Virus record (IMG/VR): IMGVR_UViG_3300010885_020795
Span: 1 to 64,000 of that record
Direction: 5' to 3' (one strand)
DNA: 64,000 nucleotides
Source: a virus
Made by a program: the position numbers and the translations under genes. The first letter of the stretch is position 1. The number at the start of each line of letters is the position of its first letter. The notes beneath the pieces were generated by a model. The model did no database searches. It had not been told where the DNA came from and saw nothing but the letters and a program-made list of their open reading frames with translations. Below, piece by piece: positions 25,401-33,039 of the stretch.

Positions 25401-27321
25401 ATGTATATGCACCAGTTGTTGGATCATATGTCAAATCGCCATGGCCTGTACCAGTTGTTGCGGCACTTAGGTTACTGCGAACATCAGATGCTGTAACTTT
25501 GGCAAATGTGAATACACCAGTTGTATTGTCGTAGGTTAAATCGCCAAAACCAATACCACTTGTTGCGGCACTGAAGTGTAAACGAACTTCTGCGGCACTT
25601 GGACCAGTATATGTGAAAGTACCAGTTGCGCTGTCATAGGCAAGGTTACCGTCGCCACTGGCTTTGTATGCACTTACAGCTTGACGATAGTTAGTATTTG
25701 TTGGACCATCATATGTGAATACACCAGTTATGCTACTATATTGTAGATTACCATCGCCACTGTTGGCTAAGGCGCTTACAGCTTGACGATAGTCTACAGA
25801 AGTTGGACCTGTATAGCTGAATACACCCATAGTGTTATCATATGTAAAGTCGCCGTCGCCGCTAACTTTAGTTGCACTTACTGAGTTTTGAGCACGAGTT
25901 GTTGTAAAGTATAAGTTTGTTGCACCTTCTGTTACATCATCTGTACTTGGAGCTGATATTGCAATAATACCAGTTGCGTTATTATAACTTAGATTGCTCC
26001 AACCGCTTGCACTGATACTGTCACGAGCACGAGCTGTTGTAAAGTATAAGTTTGTACGACCTTCTGCAACGTCATCCGTTGTTTGACTACCCAAGCTGAA
26101 TGTGAATACACCGCTGGTAGGATCATATGATAATACGCTGTTGTTGTCAGTGGTTAAACTAACAGCATTTCTTGCGCGAGCATTTGTAAAGTATAGGTTC
26201 ATTGAACCTTCGTTTACACCATCAGTTGTTGGTGTAGAATAACTGAAATTACCAGTCAAGTCGTTGTAGCTGATATCGCCACTTGCGCTTACTGCGGCAC
26301 GAACGCGAGCGTCTGTGTAATACAAATTAACTGCGCCTTCGCTGATAGCGTCTGTGCTTGGTGTAACAAATGTAATTACGCCTGTGCCAGTGCTATAACT
26401 TAAAATGTTTGAATTGTCAGTGGTTACACTAACTGCACTACGAGCACGAGCATCAGTATAGTATAGGTTCATTGAACCTTCATCAATATTGTCTGTGTCT
26501 AATACAACATCGTGTGTTTGACCGTTTACTGACCAAACAGCGGCCTGTGTACTAATAACACCAGTTGCTGAATCATAGTCAATGTTTGCACCGTTGCTTA
26601 CACTATTACGAGCACGAGCTGTTGTAAAATATTGATTTGTTAGGCCTTCTACAATTTTATCAGTGCTTGGAGTTGTAAATGTAAATTCACCTGTCTGTGA
26701 GCTGTATGATATAATTGTGTTATCATCGCTGTTAAGACTGATACTTTGACGAGCACGGCTTTGACTAAAATATAAATTTGTAGTACCTTCTAAGATACCA
26801 TCACTAGTTGGATGATTATAAGTTAATATACCTGTTGTTTGGTCATAGCTTAAAACAGTGGTGTTATCACTGAATAAACTCCAGGCGCCGCGTACACGAG
26901 CGTCTGTGTAGTACAAGTTAGTTGTGCCTTCAGGAACATCATCTGTACTATAAATCATCTGTGCGTTGATAGCACTATCAACATATTGCTTTGTTACCGC
27001 ACCTAAATTCGTAATTGGATCACCGGAAAGTGTTAACTCACCGGTCATTGCTTGACTACCGTCTTTTGGTAGTTTTGTTGCAAGACTTGTAGCAATCGTA
27101 GTTGCAAAATTTGGATCGTTTGCAATAGCGGCTGCTAATTCATTTAAGGTGTTTAGCAAATCTGGTGAACTATCGATTAACTCGGCAATAGCTGTACGAA
27201 CGAATGATGTACTGGCTAGTTGATTTGTATTAACCGTTTGTTCTGCTGTAGGAGCCGTTGGCTGCCCTCTTAGGTCTACGCTGTCGATAATCGAACTGGA
27301 CCTTGCTTTAATTAATGGCAT
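22438..27321 (-). CDS. Giant repeat-rich tail fibre, 1627 aa
   Basis: N-terminus MPLIKARSSSIIDSVDLRG, then SPDLLNTLNELAAAIANDPN and a T-rich linker. Most of the protein is two repeat types: TDDVxEGTTNLYFTxARARxAVS with LSYDxxTGxFTF, and a 34-residue SEVRAHFSAxKASGDGNFxY unit ending DSATGxFTYTGPS. In the middle, around residue 830, is a VSGDLTVLGTMTAIQSTTVE/ANGAGLTIDGANAT module shared with the other fibres. The C-terminus has a domain MNFTGDGTTASFSTGVEV with VYINGLIQAPTYSYTI that recurs in the 385-aa protein, ending NIDGGTY. Likely a long fibrous adhesin. Confidence 0.88.
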   Translation of the reverse strand: MPLIKARSSSIIDSVDLRGQPTAPTAEQTVNTNQLASTSFVRTAIAELIDSSPDLLNTLNELAAAIANDPNFATTIATSLATKLPKDGSQAMTGELTLSGDPITNLGAVTKQYVDSAINAQMIYSTDDVPEGTTNLYYTDARVRGAWSLFSDNTTVLSYDQTTGILTYNHPTSDGILEGTTNLYFSQSRARQSISLNSDDNTIISYSSQTGEFTFTTPSTDKIVEGLTNQYFTTARARNSVSNGANIDYDSATGVISTQAAVWSVNGQTHDVVLDTDNIDEGSMNLYYTDARARSAVSVTTDNSNILSYSTGTGVITFVTPSTDAISEGAVNLYYTDARVRAAVSASGDISYNDLTGNFSYSTPTTDGVNEGSMNLYFTNARARNAVSLTTDNNSVLSYDPTSGVFTFSLGSQTTDDVAEGRTNLYFTTARARDSISASGWSNLSYNNATGIIAISAPSTDDVTEGATNLYFTTTRAQNSVSATKVSGDGDFTYDNTMGVFSYTGPTSVDYRQAVSALANSGDGNLQYSSITGVFTYDGPTNTNYRQAVSAYKASGDGNLAYDSATGTFTYTGPSAAEVRLHFSAATSGIGFGDLTYDNTTGVFTFAKVTASDVRSNLSAATTGTGHGDLTYDPTTGAYTYAKVTASDVRGDISATSATGVSYDSATGIISLANIPNASLTNSKITVNSHDISLGGSYNLVTDDINEGTMNLYWTQARFDTALAGKTTNDVAEGTNNLYYTQSRFDTAFAAKTTADLAEDPMATATSGTQYFTETRARNTLSGGTGVTYTSSTGVIAIGQDVSTTSNVTFNDVTVSGDLTVLGTMTAIQSTTVEINDLNLTLAKGAASAAQANGAGLTIDGANATFNYVSGADRWETNKGLYVNGDFGTSGSAQFGAIDNTPIGQTTPAAGKFTQLKDTALTAGRVVFAGTDGELSDASGLTFNSMTGTLTATAFTGPLTGDVTGNVTGNLTGNVTGQVSDLSNHTTDDVSEGTTNLYFTDARVRSALSADNSGTGHGTLSYDNTTGKFTFAKVTSADIRGELSATKISGDGNFSYDSATGTYSYTGPDSADYRRAVSANKVSGDGNFAYDSTTGVFSYTGPSDSEVRAHFSAIDAGGDGSFSYDSATGAFTYTGPSDSEVRAHFSAVKASGDGNFAYDSATGIFTYTGPNDSEVRAHFSANTSTGAAYDSATGVFSLANIPNSSLTNSSITILGAPVSLGDSITFSTDDVSEGTTNLYFTDSRARNAVSLVSSNLNTLSYDNTSGVFTFDLAGMTTDDVAEGMINQYFTQARARNSISSSGWSNLSYDSTSGVITISAPSTDDVTEGTTNKYYLDSRARTAISLTTDNRDAMSYDNTTGNFHFTLANINTDEIAEGLTNLYFTTARARASISNGANIDYDPATGIVSTQAAVWSVNGQTHDVVLGTDDVTEGSTNLYFTNTRAQSAITLVTDDSNILSYATGTGTFTFVTPTTDAISEGLTNLYYTDSRADARIAAASIRDLNDVDKVQALQDGYTLVWNSFLGKFVPQNIAVQASSMNFTGDGTTASFSTGVEVTSIDNTQVYINGLIQAPTYSYTINTVSSVTSIVFDTAPEVNDYIFVRVVASNTLSAGGVLNEGSNIDGGTY
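23780..24085 (-). repeat. Tandem 102-base repeats in giant fibre
   Basis: At least three copies start at 23780, 23882 and 23984 (GCACTGAAGTGAGCACGTAC each time). Each encodes a 34-residue unit (SEVRAHFSA... DSATGxFTYTGPS). More diverged copies continue to about 24190 and around 25560-25860. Confidence 0.78.
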
Positions 27322-27355
27322 TTTTTTATCCTCTTTATTGAATTTCTAATGAAAT

Positions 27356-27562
27356 TCAGCTAGCATTGTTTTTGTCTATGCTAACAGACTTTGCTAGTTC
27401 CGCCAAAGTATTTAAAAGTACCGGGGCCGAACCAACTAAGTTACTAATCTCTTGTTGAACCATTTGAGTAGTAGCTATATAAGATAATTCAGCCGCGGTT
27501 GGTATTCCCTTTAAATCTATACTATCACTTAGTGAACTTGATTTAAGTTTTATCAATGGCAT
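27356..27562 (-). CDS. Truncated duplicate of the giant fibre N-terminus, 68 aa
   Basis: MPLIKLKSSSLSDSIDLKGI, then PTAAE, QMVQQEISNLVGSAPVLLNT and LAELAKSVS, is clearly homologous to residues 1-65 of the adjacent 1627-aa fibre (MPLIKARSSSIIDSVDLRGQ...SPDLLNTLNELAAAIA). The frame then stops after NNAS. It keeps a good GGAG ribosome site. It may be a leftover of fibre-gene recombination or a real short capping or attachment protein that shares the fibre docking domain. Confidence 0.72.
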   Translation of the reverse strand: MPLIKLKSSSLSDSIDLKGIPTAAELSYIATTQMVQQEISNLVGSAPVLLNTLAELAKSVSIDKNNAS

Positions 27563-27614
27563 CTTTATTATCTCCTGGCATTTTTAAGTTTGGTGCCGCC
27601 AACTGTGAGAATAA

Positions 27615-28772
27615 TCATATAACTAACAACCAGTAGTTTTTCGTTATTTCAACGCTACCGTTGCTAGCAGTTACAGTAATTTCATATCGACTAGGACTGC
27701 TGTTTCTAGGAGCAGTACCTACGATACTAGTTCCACTGATAGTTAACCAACTAATAGTGGATTCACCTGCATAAGCAGGGCTTATTATTATACTTGTAGC
27801 ATTATTTACCGCAAGTCTAAAATTTATTGCTTCTCCGGATCTAAAACGCCCTATATAGGTATTAGAGTCTGTCCATTTTGGCTTAGAAGAATTAAGATTA
27901 ATTAAATTTTTATATGTATATTCATTACCGCTAACATCTAATAAAGTTAGATCTTGAGGAATATTCCAAAAAGAACTGTTAGCATTAATAGTGTTTGTTT
28001 CAATCATTAGTTGAAGAATGCTATCACTGGGGTAATCTATTCTAGTGATATTTTGATTTCCGATTCTAACTCCTGTACCATAAGCAATGTCTGTGGCTAC
28101 TATAGATATAGTAGTATAATTACTGATTGTGCTATAACTTATAGAAGTTATTTTAGGTCTAGGTCTATCGCTGGTTGTATTACTGCGTAAAATTCTTATT
28201 TGAATTCTATCACCTATAGCAGGTGCTTCATCAAAGGCTACAATATTTCCATTAATAATAGTATAACTATAATAAGGTTCTTGATTGATACCGTTTATAG
28301 TTACAACTAGATTATTTGGACTACTAACAGTATTCTGTATGTCAAATTCTAACGTAGTACCATCTCCGGTGAATAATCTTGTAATAGGTGTTAAAGAATT
28401 AATCTGACTTCTAAATTTACCAAAGGTACTGTCATAGACTAATACTTCACCTGTTACCGGAGAAGTAACAGTGACGTCAGTGAGACTGTTTAATTGTAAA
28501 TTACTGATTGTATTAGTAAGGTTACTATTTTCATTTGACAGTTGTGTGTCAACATAATCTTTGTTTACTATAATTTGCCATGTTGCACCATCATAGTATT
28601 CTGGATTTGCAACACCGGTATCGCCTAAATATCTAATCAAGCCTGCACTTGCAATTGCCGGGCGGTTTGTTAAATTTCCAGTGGGAAGTTTTAGTGCTCC
28701 AGTGGCGTTAACAGTTAATACACCAGAATCTGGTGTAAGGCTTTCTGCAGAATGATTTACTTTAATGGACAT
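27615..28772 (-). CDS. Tail structural protein with Ig-like domain, 385 aa
   Basis: Begins MSIKVNHSAESLTPDSGVLT with ALKLPTGNLTNRPAIASAGL, IRYLGDT and NPEYYDGATWQIIV, typical of phage tail proteins. Residues about 130-200 hold RLFTGDGTTLEFDIQNTVSS with VVTINGINQEPYYSYTI, the same domain as the C-terminus of the 1627-aa fibre. The end (TISWLTISGTSIVGTAPRNS, SPSRYEITVTASNGSVEI) fits a putative Ig/cadherin-like fold. A GATAAATA late box lies at 28792-28799. It heads a fibre transcription unit including the truncated fibre and the giant fibre. Confidence 0.8.
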   Translation of the reverse strand: MSIKVNHSAESLTPDSGVLTVNATGALKLPTGNLTNRPAIASAGLIRYLGDTGVANPEYYDGATWQIIVNKDYVDTQLSNENSNLTNTISNLQLNSLTDVTVTSPVTGEVLVYDSTFGKFRSQINSLTPITRLFTGDGTTLEFDIQNTVSSPNNLVVTINGINQEPYYSYTIINGNIVAFDEAPAIGDRIQIRILRSNTTSDRPRPKITSISYSTISNYTTISIVATDIAYGTGVRIGNQNITRIDYPSDSILQLMIETNTINANSSFWNIPQDLTLLDVSGNEYTYKNLINLNSSKPKWTDSNTYIGRFRSGEAINFRLAVNNATSIIISPAYAGESTISWLTISGTSIVGTAPRNSSPSRYEITVTASNGSVEITKNYWLLVI

Positions 28773-28791
28773 GAGTTAACCTTATTTCAAT

Positions 28792-28799
28792 TATTTATC
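28792..28799 (-). promoter_or_regulatory. Late promoter box for 385-aa protein
   Basis: GATAAATA, 20 bases before ATG 28772; leader holds AAGG. Confidence 0.55.
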
Positions 28800-28812
28800 A
28801 AAATCTAAGATC

Positions 28813-29046
28813 TTAACTCTTGTCCCATAGTTTTAAAATTGATTCTTCAAGTTGATTAATGATACTGTCTCCGGGATCTGACCTGCCCCATTTACCCATT
28901 GGGCATTCAGTTTCTGCAAACAATGCCTTGGCCGGCATATAACATTTACATTCATTACAAGTTTTTAATTTGTTTATAAAAGATTCACAGCTATAACATA
29001 TTGTTAATCTTTGTTCTTTAATTGATTCATCGACTGTGGCAAACAT
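28813..29046 (-). CDS. Small cysteine-rich, zinc-ribbon-like protein, 77 aa
   Basis: I choose ATG 29046 (MFATVDESIKEQRLTICYSC), directly after a TATAAATA late box with a five-base gap and no Shine-Dalgarno, over upstream in-frame starts. Cysteines lie in CYSC, CNECKCYMP and ETECPMGKWG, compatible with one zinc site of the CxxC...CxxC type. Short proteins of this kind, often with CPxGKW ends, are widespread in T4-like and other phages. Function is unknown. It is separated from gp23 by a perfect UUCG-loop terminator. Confidence 0.75.
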   Translation of the reverse strand: MFATVDESIKEQRLTICYSCESFINKLKTCNECKCYMPAKALFAETECPMGKWGRSDPGDSIINQLEESILKLWDKS

Positions 29047-29051
29047 AGTAA

Positions 29052-29059
29052 TATTTATA
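29052..29059 (-). promoter_or_regulatory. Perfect late promoter TATAAATA for leaderless 77-aa gene
   Basis: Exact consensus ending five bases before the ATG (29046), so +1 should be the A of ATG. Lies directly after the gp23 terminator. Confidence 0.7.
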
Positions 29060-29064
29060 AATGG

Positions 29065-29088
29065 AAAAGGACTCCGAAGAGTCCTTTT
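29065..29088 (-). terminator. UUCG-loop terminator after gp23
   Basis: AAAAGGACTC-TTCG-GAGTCCTTTT on the minus strand: ten perfect pairs, C(UUCG)G tetraloop and T-run. It closes the capsid operon. Confidence 0.85.
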
Positions 29089-29113
29089 CATACAAGTTGT
29101 TAAACTTCCTAGA

Positions 29114-30292
29114 TTATAGGAACTTAACTGCACCCATAGCAATGTTGCCAACGTAGTCAGCGGCATTACCTAGAGAAGATGCTGTGTTTGTCAATTCAAC
29201 ATAACCATAACGTGTCATGAAGCTTACGACTGGTTCCATTGTAGCTGGATCCATTACAACACCACTGCTCATCAATGGGATATATGGGCAATAGAAAGCT
29301 GCCGCATCCATTTCGTTAGGTCCTTTGTAACCAACTAAAACTGGAGCAGTAGAATCTGCGTATGCGTTTACATATACTTTTACAGAACTGTTCAATGTAC
29401 CAGCAAACTTTGTGTTTGTTGGAGCTTCGAATGTACCTTCTGTAGTACGTGCAAATGCAGATGTAGTAGCACTTTGTAGGATAGTCAATGCTGTTGGGGA
29501 AACAACTGCATAGTTACCTGCGCCACGACGTGTGCGTTGAGCGATACGGTTAGCAACATCATTGATCATGATGGCCAATGCCGCGTGTTGGTCACCAACG
29601 TATGTAGGTGTACCTGTGAAGCTTACGCTACCGTCTTGAGCAAATGTGTGAACTGCTGTACCACTTAAAGTTACTAGCTTGCCAAGAATTTCTTGGTCAA
29701 TTTCAGCAGTAATTTCTTGTGCAAGTGCGGCCATGATTTCAGCTTCAACGTCCAAACCGTGCATGGCTTGTGCGTCTTGAGCGGCTTCAAATGTCCAACG
29801 AGCAGAAATCTTACGGCTTCTTGCTTCAACTGTTTGCTTCAAGATTTGAATGCTTAGTTTTTTACCAACTTCGCCTTCTAAAGAGCTTGTAGCTACTGGG
29901 CCTGGGGCACCTGCATTACTGTTACCTGTGTAGGCTTGAGCAATGTTGAATGGGCTTAAAGCTTCAGTACCTGCTGTAACACCAGCAGAAGTTTCAGCAT
30001 AACGAACACGTAGAGTGTGGATTTGACCAACTGGGCCAGTCATTGGTTGTACACCAACGATTTCGTTAGCAATAACTGTAGGCATAACACGACGAATAAC
30101 TGGTAGAATTACTTTGTTAAGTACTGCTACGTTGCCAGACTGTGTTGCACCAGCAGTTACAGATTCTGTAAGTTGCTTACGTGTGTTTTCTAGAACTGTC
30201 TCCATGACAGCTTTACGGTTACCGTTGAGTCCTTCTAGTAGAACATCCTTAGTTGCGTTCCAGTTCTGGGACTCGAAAAGTTTTTCAGACAT
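29114..30292 (-). CDS. gp23: Major capsid protein gp23
   Basis: 392 aa, shorter than T4 gp23 (521). Conserved segments are VLNKVILPVIRRVMPTVIAN near residue 58, EIVGVQPMTGPVGQIHTLRV near 78, SRKISARWTFEAAQDAQAMH near 158, VEAEIMAALAQEITAEIDQE near 182 and YGYVELTNTASSLGNAADYV near the end. Candidate prohead protease sites of the (L/I)xE type near the N-terminus include LTE at residues 41-43, which would release a propeptide as in T4. It follows gp22 by 13 bases with an AAGGAG site and ends at a strong terminator (29065-29088). Confidence 0.95.
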   Translation of the reverse strand: MSEKLFESQNWNATKDVLLEGLNGNRKAVMETVLENTRKQLTESVTAGATQSGNVAVLNKVILPVIRRVMPTVIANEIVGVQPMTGPVGQIHTLRVRYAETSAGVTAGTEALSPFNIAQAYTGNSNAGAPGPVATSSLEGEVGKKLSIQILKQTVEARSRKISARWTFEAAQDAQAMHGLDVEAEIMAALAQEITAEIDQEILGKLVTLSGTAVHTFAQDGSVSFTGTPTYVGDQHAALAIMINDVANRIAQRTRRGAGNYAVVSPTALTILQSATTSAFARTTEGTFEAPTNTKFAGTLNSSVKVYVNAYADSTAPVLVGYKGPNEMDAAAFYCPYIPLMSSGVVMDPATMEPVVSFMTRYGYVELTNTASSLGNAADYVGNIAMGAVKFL

Positions 30293-30304
30293 AATAGTCT
30301 CCTT

Positions 30305-31411
30305 TTAATTCTTTCCTATTCCGGCTAGCTTACGTAGTGATAGTATGTCTGCGCCTGCAGAATGTTCACTAGAAGTTTTATCACCGGTCACCGCAGTCTT
30401 CTGCGATACCGAACTCTCGGAAATTACTTGTTTGCTTGATACAGTTTTAGTAGTTTCGTTGAGGACTGCTGGTAGATACTTGTTGTATGCTTCACGGAGA
30501 CTTTCGGTTGCTGTTGTTTTCAGCAAGTCTTCCATGATTCCCTTCTTCTCTTTAGAAAGAGGAGATACCAACTCTTGCATAATAGTTTGGCGTTTTACCG
30601 CGTCTTCTGCTATGCGAATTTTCTTTTGAGCCTGAGTTAATGCCTGGTTTTTAGATTCTACGATCTGTGCTTGTTCTGATAATTTTTGGTTTAGTTCTTC
30701 GATTTGTGTTCCAAGTTTTTTGACTTGGGTTCCATCTGCAAAGCCACTGGCCATAAATTCGGCAGCAAAAGCTTCCATAATCTTACGTCCAAATGCATTT
30801 TGTCTGCTCATTTGAATGTCTTCACGTAATTGAGTTATTTCATTGCGTAAAGCACCACTGATAAGTTGTTCAGTCTTATTTGCGGCTTCTTTAATAAACT
30901 TAGCTTTAGCGTCTGCAATAATTTGCTTGCCTTCAGCAACCATTTGAACACGAGCACGAACAAGTTTTTGCTCGTCTTCGCGTAGTTCTTTTAGTTCTGC
31001 TGTTAGTTTGCTCACTGCAAATTCTTCTAGTTTACCAAAGTTCTTTTTCTGTGTATCACGATCTTCTCTGAGTTCTTTGATTTCTTTGGCCATGGCTTCT
31101 AGAACAAATTTGTTTAGCAATTGAGCGTGCTCTTTCATTTGTTTTTTGTAAGCTACTTTAGCTTCTACTACATCGCGTTTGTCTTGTGCAAATTCTGTAA
31201 TTTCACGCTGAATTGCTTCAGTGATCATTTTGTCAGCCGCTTCAACAATCAAACCTTTGTCATGTTCATAACGTTGGCTAAATTCTTCACGTAAATTTGC
31301 TTCAACTTCTTCATGTAGTTGCTTAACCTTAGAATCCCAAGCTTCTTGTAATTGACTTGTTACTTCCTCAGATAACATCCCGGTACCGAATAGTTCTTTT
31401 AATGTGCTCAT
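30305..31411 (-). CDS. gp22: Prohead core scaffold protein gp22
   Basis: 368 aa (T4 gp22 is 269), almost entirely coiled coil with heptads rich in Glu, Lys and Gln (KELREDRDTQKKNFGKLEEF, EDEQKLVRARVQMVAEG, AEFMASGFADGTQVKKLG). The segment EAFAAEFMASGF fits the conserved core motif of the family. It is the internal scaffold around which gp23 assembles and is degraded by gp21. The C-terminus ends DILSLRKLAGIGKN, a motif echoed in two other genes in this window. Genes 21-22-23 are contiguous as in T4. Confidence 0.92.
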   Translation of the reverse strand: MSTLKELFGTGMLSEEVTSQLQEAWDSKVKQLHEEVEANLREEFSQRYEHDKGLIVEAADKMITEAIQREITEFAQDKRDVVEAKVAYKKQMKEHAQLLNKFVLEAMAKEIKELREDRDTQKKNFGKLEEFAVSKLTAELKELREDEQKLVRARVQMVAEGKQIIADAKAKFIKEAANKTEQLISGALRNEITQLREDIQMSRQNAFGRKIMEAFAAEFMASGFADGTQVKKLGTQIEELNQKLSEQAQIVESKNQALTQAQKKIRIAEDAVKRQTIMQELVSPLSKEKKGIMEDLLKTTATESLREAYNKYLPAVLNETTKTVSSKQVISESSVSQKTAVTGDKTSSEHSAGADILSLRKLAGIGKN

Positions 31412-31421
31412 CTAGTTCCCC

Positions 31422-32054
31422 TTATTTTTTTAGGTTATCGATGAACCTGAGAACCTCTTCCTGGAGGTATCTTTGTGCTTTTGAATCATGTCTTACTGCA
31501 TCTGCGACGCCCCATAATTGGTTACGTCTGCGATCGTGCATAACACGTTCGTAGATAGCTTTAGGATATGCTTCTGGAGCACTAGGTTGTGCCACGATGT
31601 CCACCGTGACAATTTCAAATTCAGTAACGCCACCAGATTCATTGACGTTACCGGATCCCCTACTTGATACACCTAGTTTAACACCACTCTCTAAGAGAGT
31701 TTTTACGATGTTACCCATTGGTGTAGGTAGGATTTTTAATTTACCTATACCGTTGTTTTCATTCATGTACATATTAGTAATCATGTGTGATACACGGTCT
31801 AAGTTAACTTGTAGGTCATCAGGATGATCGGCTTCGCCTAATACTGAATAACCATTTTTAATTTTTTCGGCAATGTTACTACATGCTCTAGCAATTTCAT
31901 TGACGGGATAAACTCTCTGGTTTTGATTTTTTACTCCGCCTTGAATAAAAATGCCTTCCATGTAGAGATCCTTGCCGCCAGAGGCGTTTTCAATCAGCTG
32001 GGTTCTAATTCCAGCTTGATCGTATGTAAGGGCTTCTACTAATGGTAAGGCCAT
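31422..32054 (-). CDS. gp21: Prohead core protease gp21
   Basis: 210 aa, matching T4 gp21 (212). Visible features are KDLYMEGIFIQGGVKNQNQR near residue 28, VLGEADHPDDLQVNLDRVSH with the catalytic His in ADHP, LLESGVKLGVSSRGSGNV with the catalytic Ser in SSRGSG, and EFEIVTVDIVAQPSAPEA. The serine protease cleaves capsid and core proteins at (L/I)xE sites during head maturation. It lies in the order gp20, two small genes, gp21, gp22, gp23. Confidence 0.94.
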   Translation of the reverse strand: MALPLVEALTYDQAGIRTQLIENASGGKDLYMEGIFIQGGVKNQNQRVYPVNEIARACSNIAEKIKNGYSVLGEADHPDDLQVNLDRVSHMITNMYMNENNGIGKLKILPTPMGNIVKTLLESGVKLGVSSRGSGNVNESGGVTEFEIVTVDIVAQPSAPEAYPKAIYERVMHDRRRNQLWGVADAVRHDSKAQRYLQEEVLRFIDNLKK

Positions 32055-32058
32055 GTTA

Positions 32059-32910
32059 TTAACTCTTTGCTACTGGGCTAGTTTTATTGCTAGCTGAATC
32101 GCTGTTCATCTTTGGTACGGCAACATTTTGTAAGCTAGGAGCTTTTTTGTTACCTGGAGCTGTTCCAACGTTTTTAGCGTTTGGATTAGCAACTACGTTA
32201 CCTTTTAAAAGACCATTGCCTTTTAATTGGCCACCTGTAGAACCAGCTTCGCCGCCGTTCATGCTACCGTCATTGATTTTAATTGCGCCAGCGCCATTAC
32301 CAGAAATCTTAGCACCAGAACTTACTGGGCTTTTCTTGTTGTCAGCGGCATCGCTGTTAGCTGGAGATGCTACATTTTGCAATGCAACGTTTTCACCTAA
32401 AGCGGCATAACTTTCTTCTGTTGGCTCTTCTTCGCCGGGCATTTCCATGCTTGACTCTTCTTCACCGCCAGTTAATTCAGCAAATAATGCTTTTAGTTCA
32501 GCTAACGAATCTTCAACAGAAGTTAATAGTTCGTCTGCCTTTTCTTCAGTACCTTCGGCGCCTTCTTCTCCGGATCCGCCCATAGCTAAATCGCTAGTGG
32601 CTTCTGGTTCTGTTGGCTCATCACCGCCCATGGCTGACATTGGATCTTCTTCTTCATCTTCAGCTTCGCTGAATAGACGTTCATCTTCCAAATCTGCTTG
32701 ATGATCTGTGATTTCATCTTCGAACCCTTGTTGTGGGTTTCCGCCGATACCTTCTTCGATATCCTCTTCAACTTCTTCGTCGAACTGACTTAGTTCTTCG
32801 TAAATTGATTTACCTTTTGCAACAAAGAATTGATGTAGCAATTCGCTTGCACGATCGTCTTCTTTATTGATTAAGTGCTCAAGCACCTGTTCTAATGTAT
32901 GTTTTGACAT
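32059..32910 (-). CDS. Acidic prohead core protein, gp67/gp68-like position
   Basis: Start ATG 32910 (MSKHTLEQVLEHLINKEDDR) is preferred because GGAGA lies six bases upstream; a further in-frame start lacks it. The N-terminal 45 residues (ASELLHQFFVAKGKSIYEEL) are a helical core-protein motif. The middle is strongly acidic (EDEEEDPMSAMGG and runs of Glu) and the C-terminal third is disordered, Gly/Asn-rich, with two copies of LQNVAxPxxNSDxAxNKxSPV. T4 has two small core proteins, gp67 and gp68, here. It has its own TGTAAATA late box and a strong upstream terminator. Confidence 0.8.
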   Translation of the reverse strand: MSKHTLEQVLEHLINKEDDRASELLHQFFVAKGKSIYEELSQFDEEVEEDIEEGIGGNPQQGFEDEITDHQADLEDERLFSEAEDEEEDPMSAMGGDEPTEPEATSDLAMGGSGEEGAEGTEEKADELLTSVEDSLAELKALFAELTGGEEESSMEMPGEEEPTEESYAALGENVALQNVASPANSDAADNKKSPVSSGAKISGNGAGAIKINDGSMNGGEAGSTGGQLKGNGLLKGNVVANPNAKNVGTAPGNKKAPSLQNVAVPKMNSDSASNKTSPVAKS

Positions 32911-32952
32911 GCTGTTCTCCTTTTTGGCCAAAAGTGGTTGTCTTCGTAATAT

Positions 32953-32960
32953 TATTTACA
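32953..32960 (-). promoter_or_regulatory. Late promoter box for acidic core protein
   Basis: TGTAAATA inside a 7-bp GTAATAT/ATATTAC hairpin (32946-32952 with 32960-32966), about 42 bases before ATG 32910. Confidence 0.6.
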
Positions 32961-32973
32961 TATTACATAAAAA

Positions 32974-33015
32974 ATCTAGTAGAAACACCATTAAAAACGT
33001 GTTTTTCTACTAGAT
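32974..33015 (-). terminator. Strong terminator after portal and 70-aa genes
   Basis: On the minus strand ATCTAGTAG... (33015 to 32999) pairs with ...CTACTAGAT (32988 to 32974) over 15 pairs with a two-base bulge, followed by TTTTTT. The reverse orientation also forms a hairpin. Confidence 0.82.
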
Positions 33016-33039
33016 ATACGAAGTAAGTATAGATTAATA

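Noticed and set aside
16646-27321. Many regularly spaced DNA repeats that could look like a CRISPR array
   Set aside because: They encode in-frame fibre repeats with no spacer uniqueness, no cas genes and no leader, so they are protein repeats.
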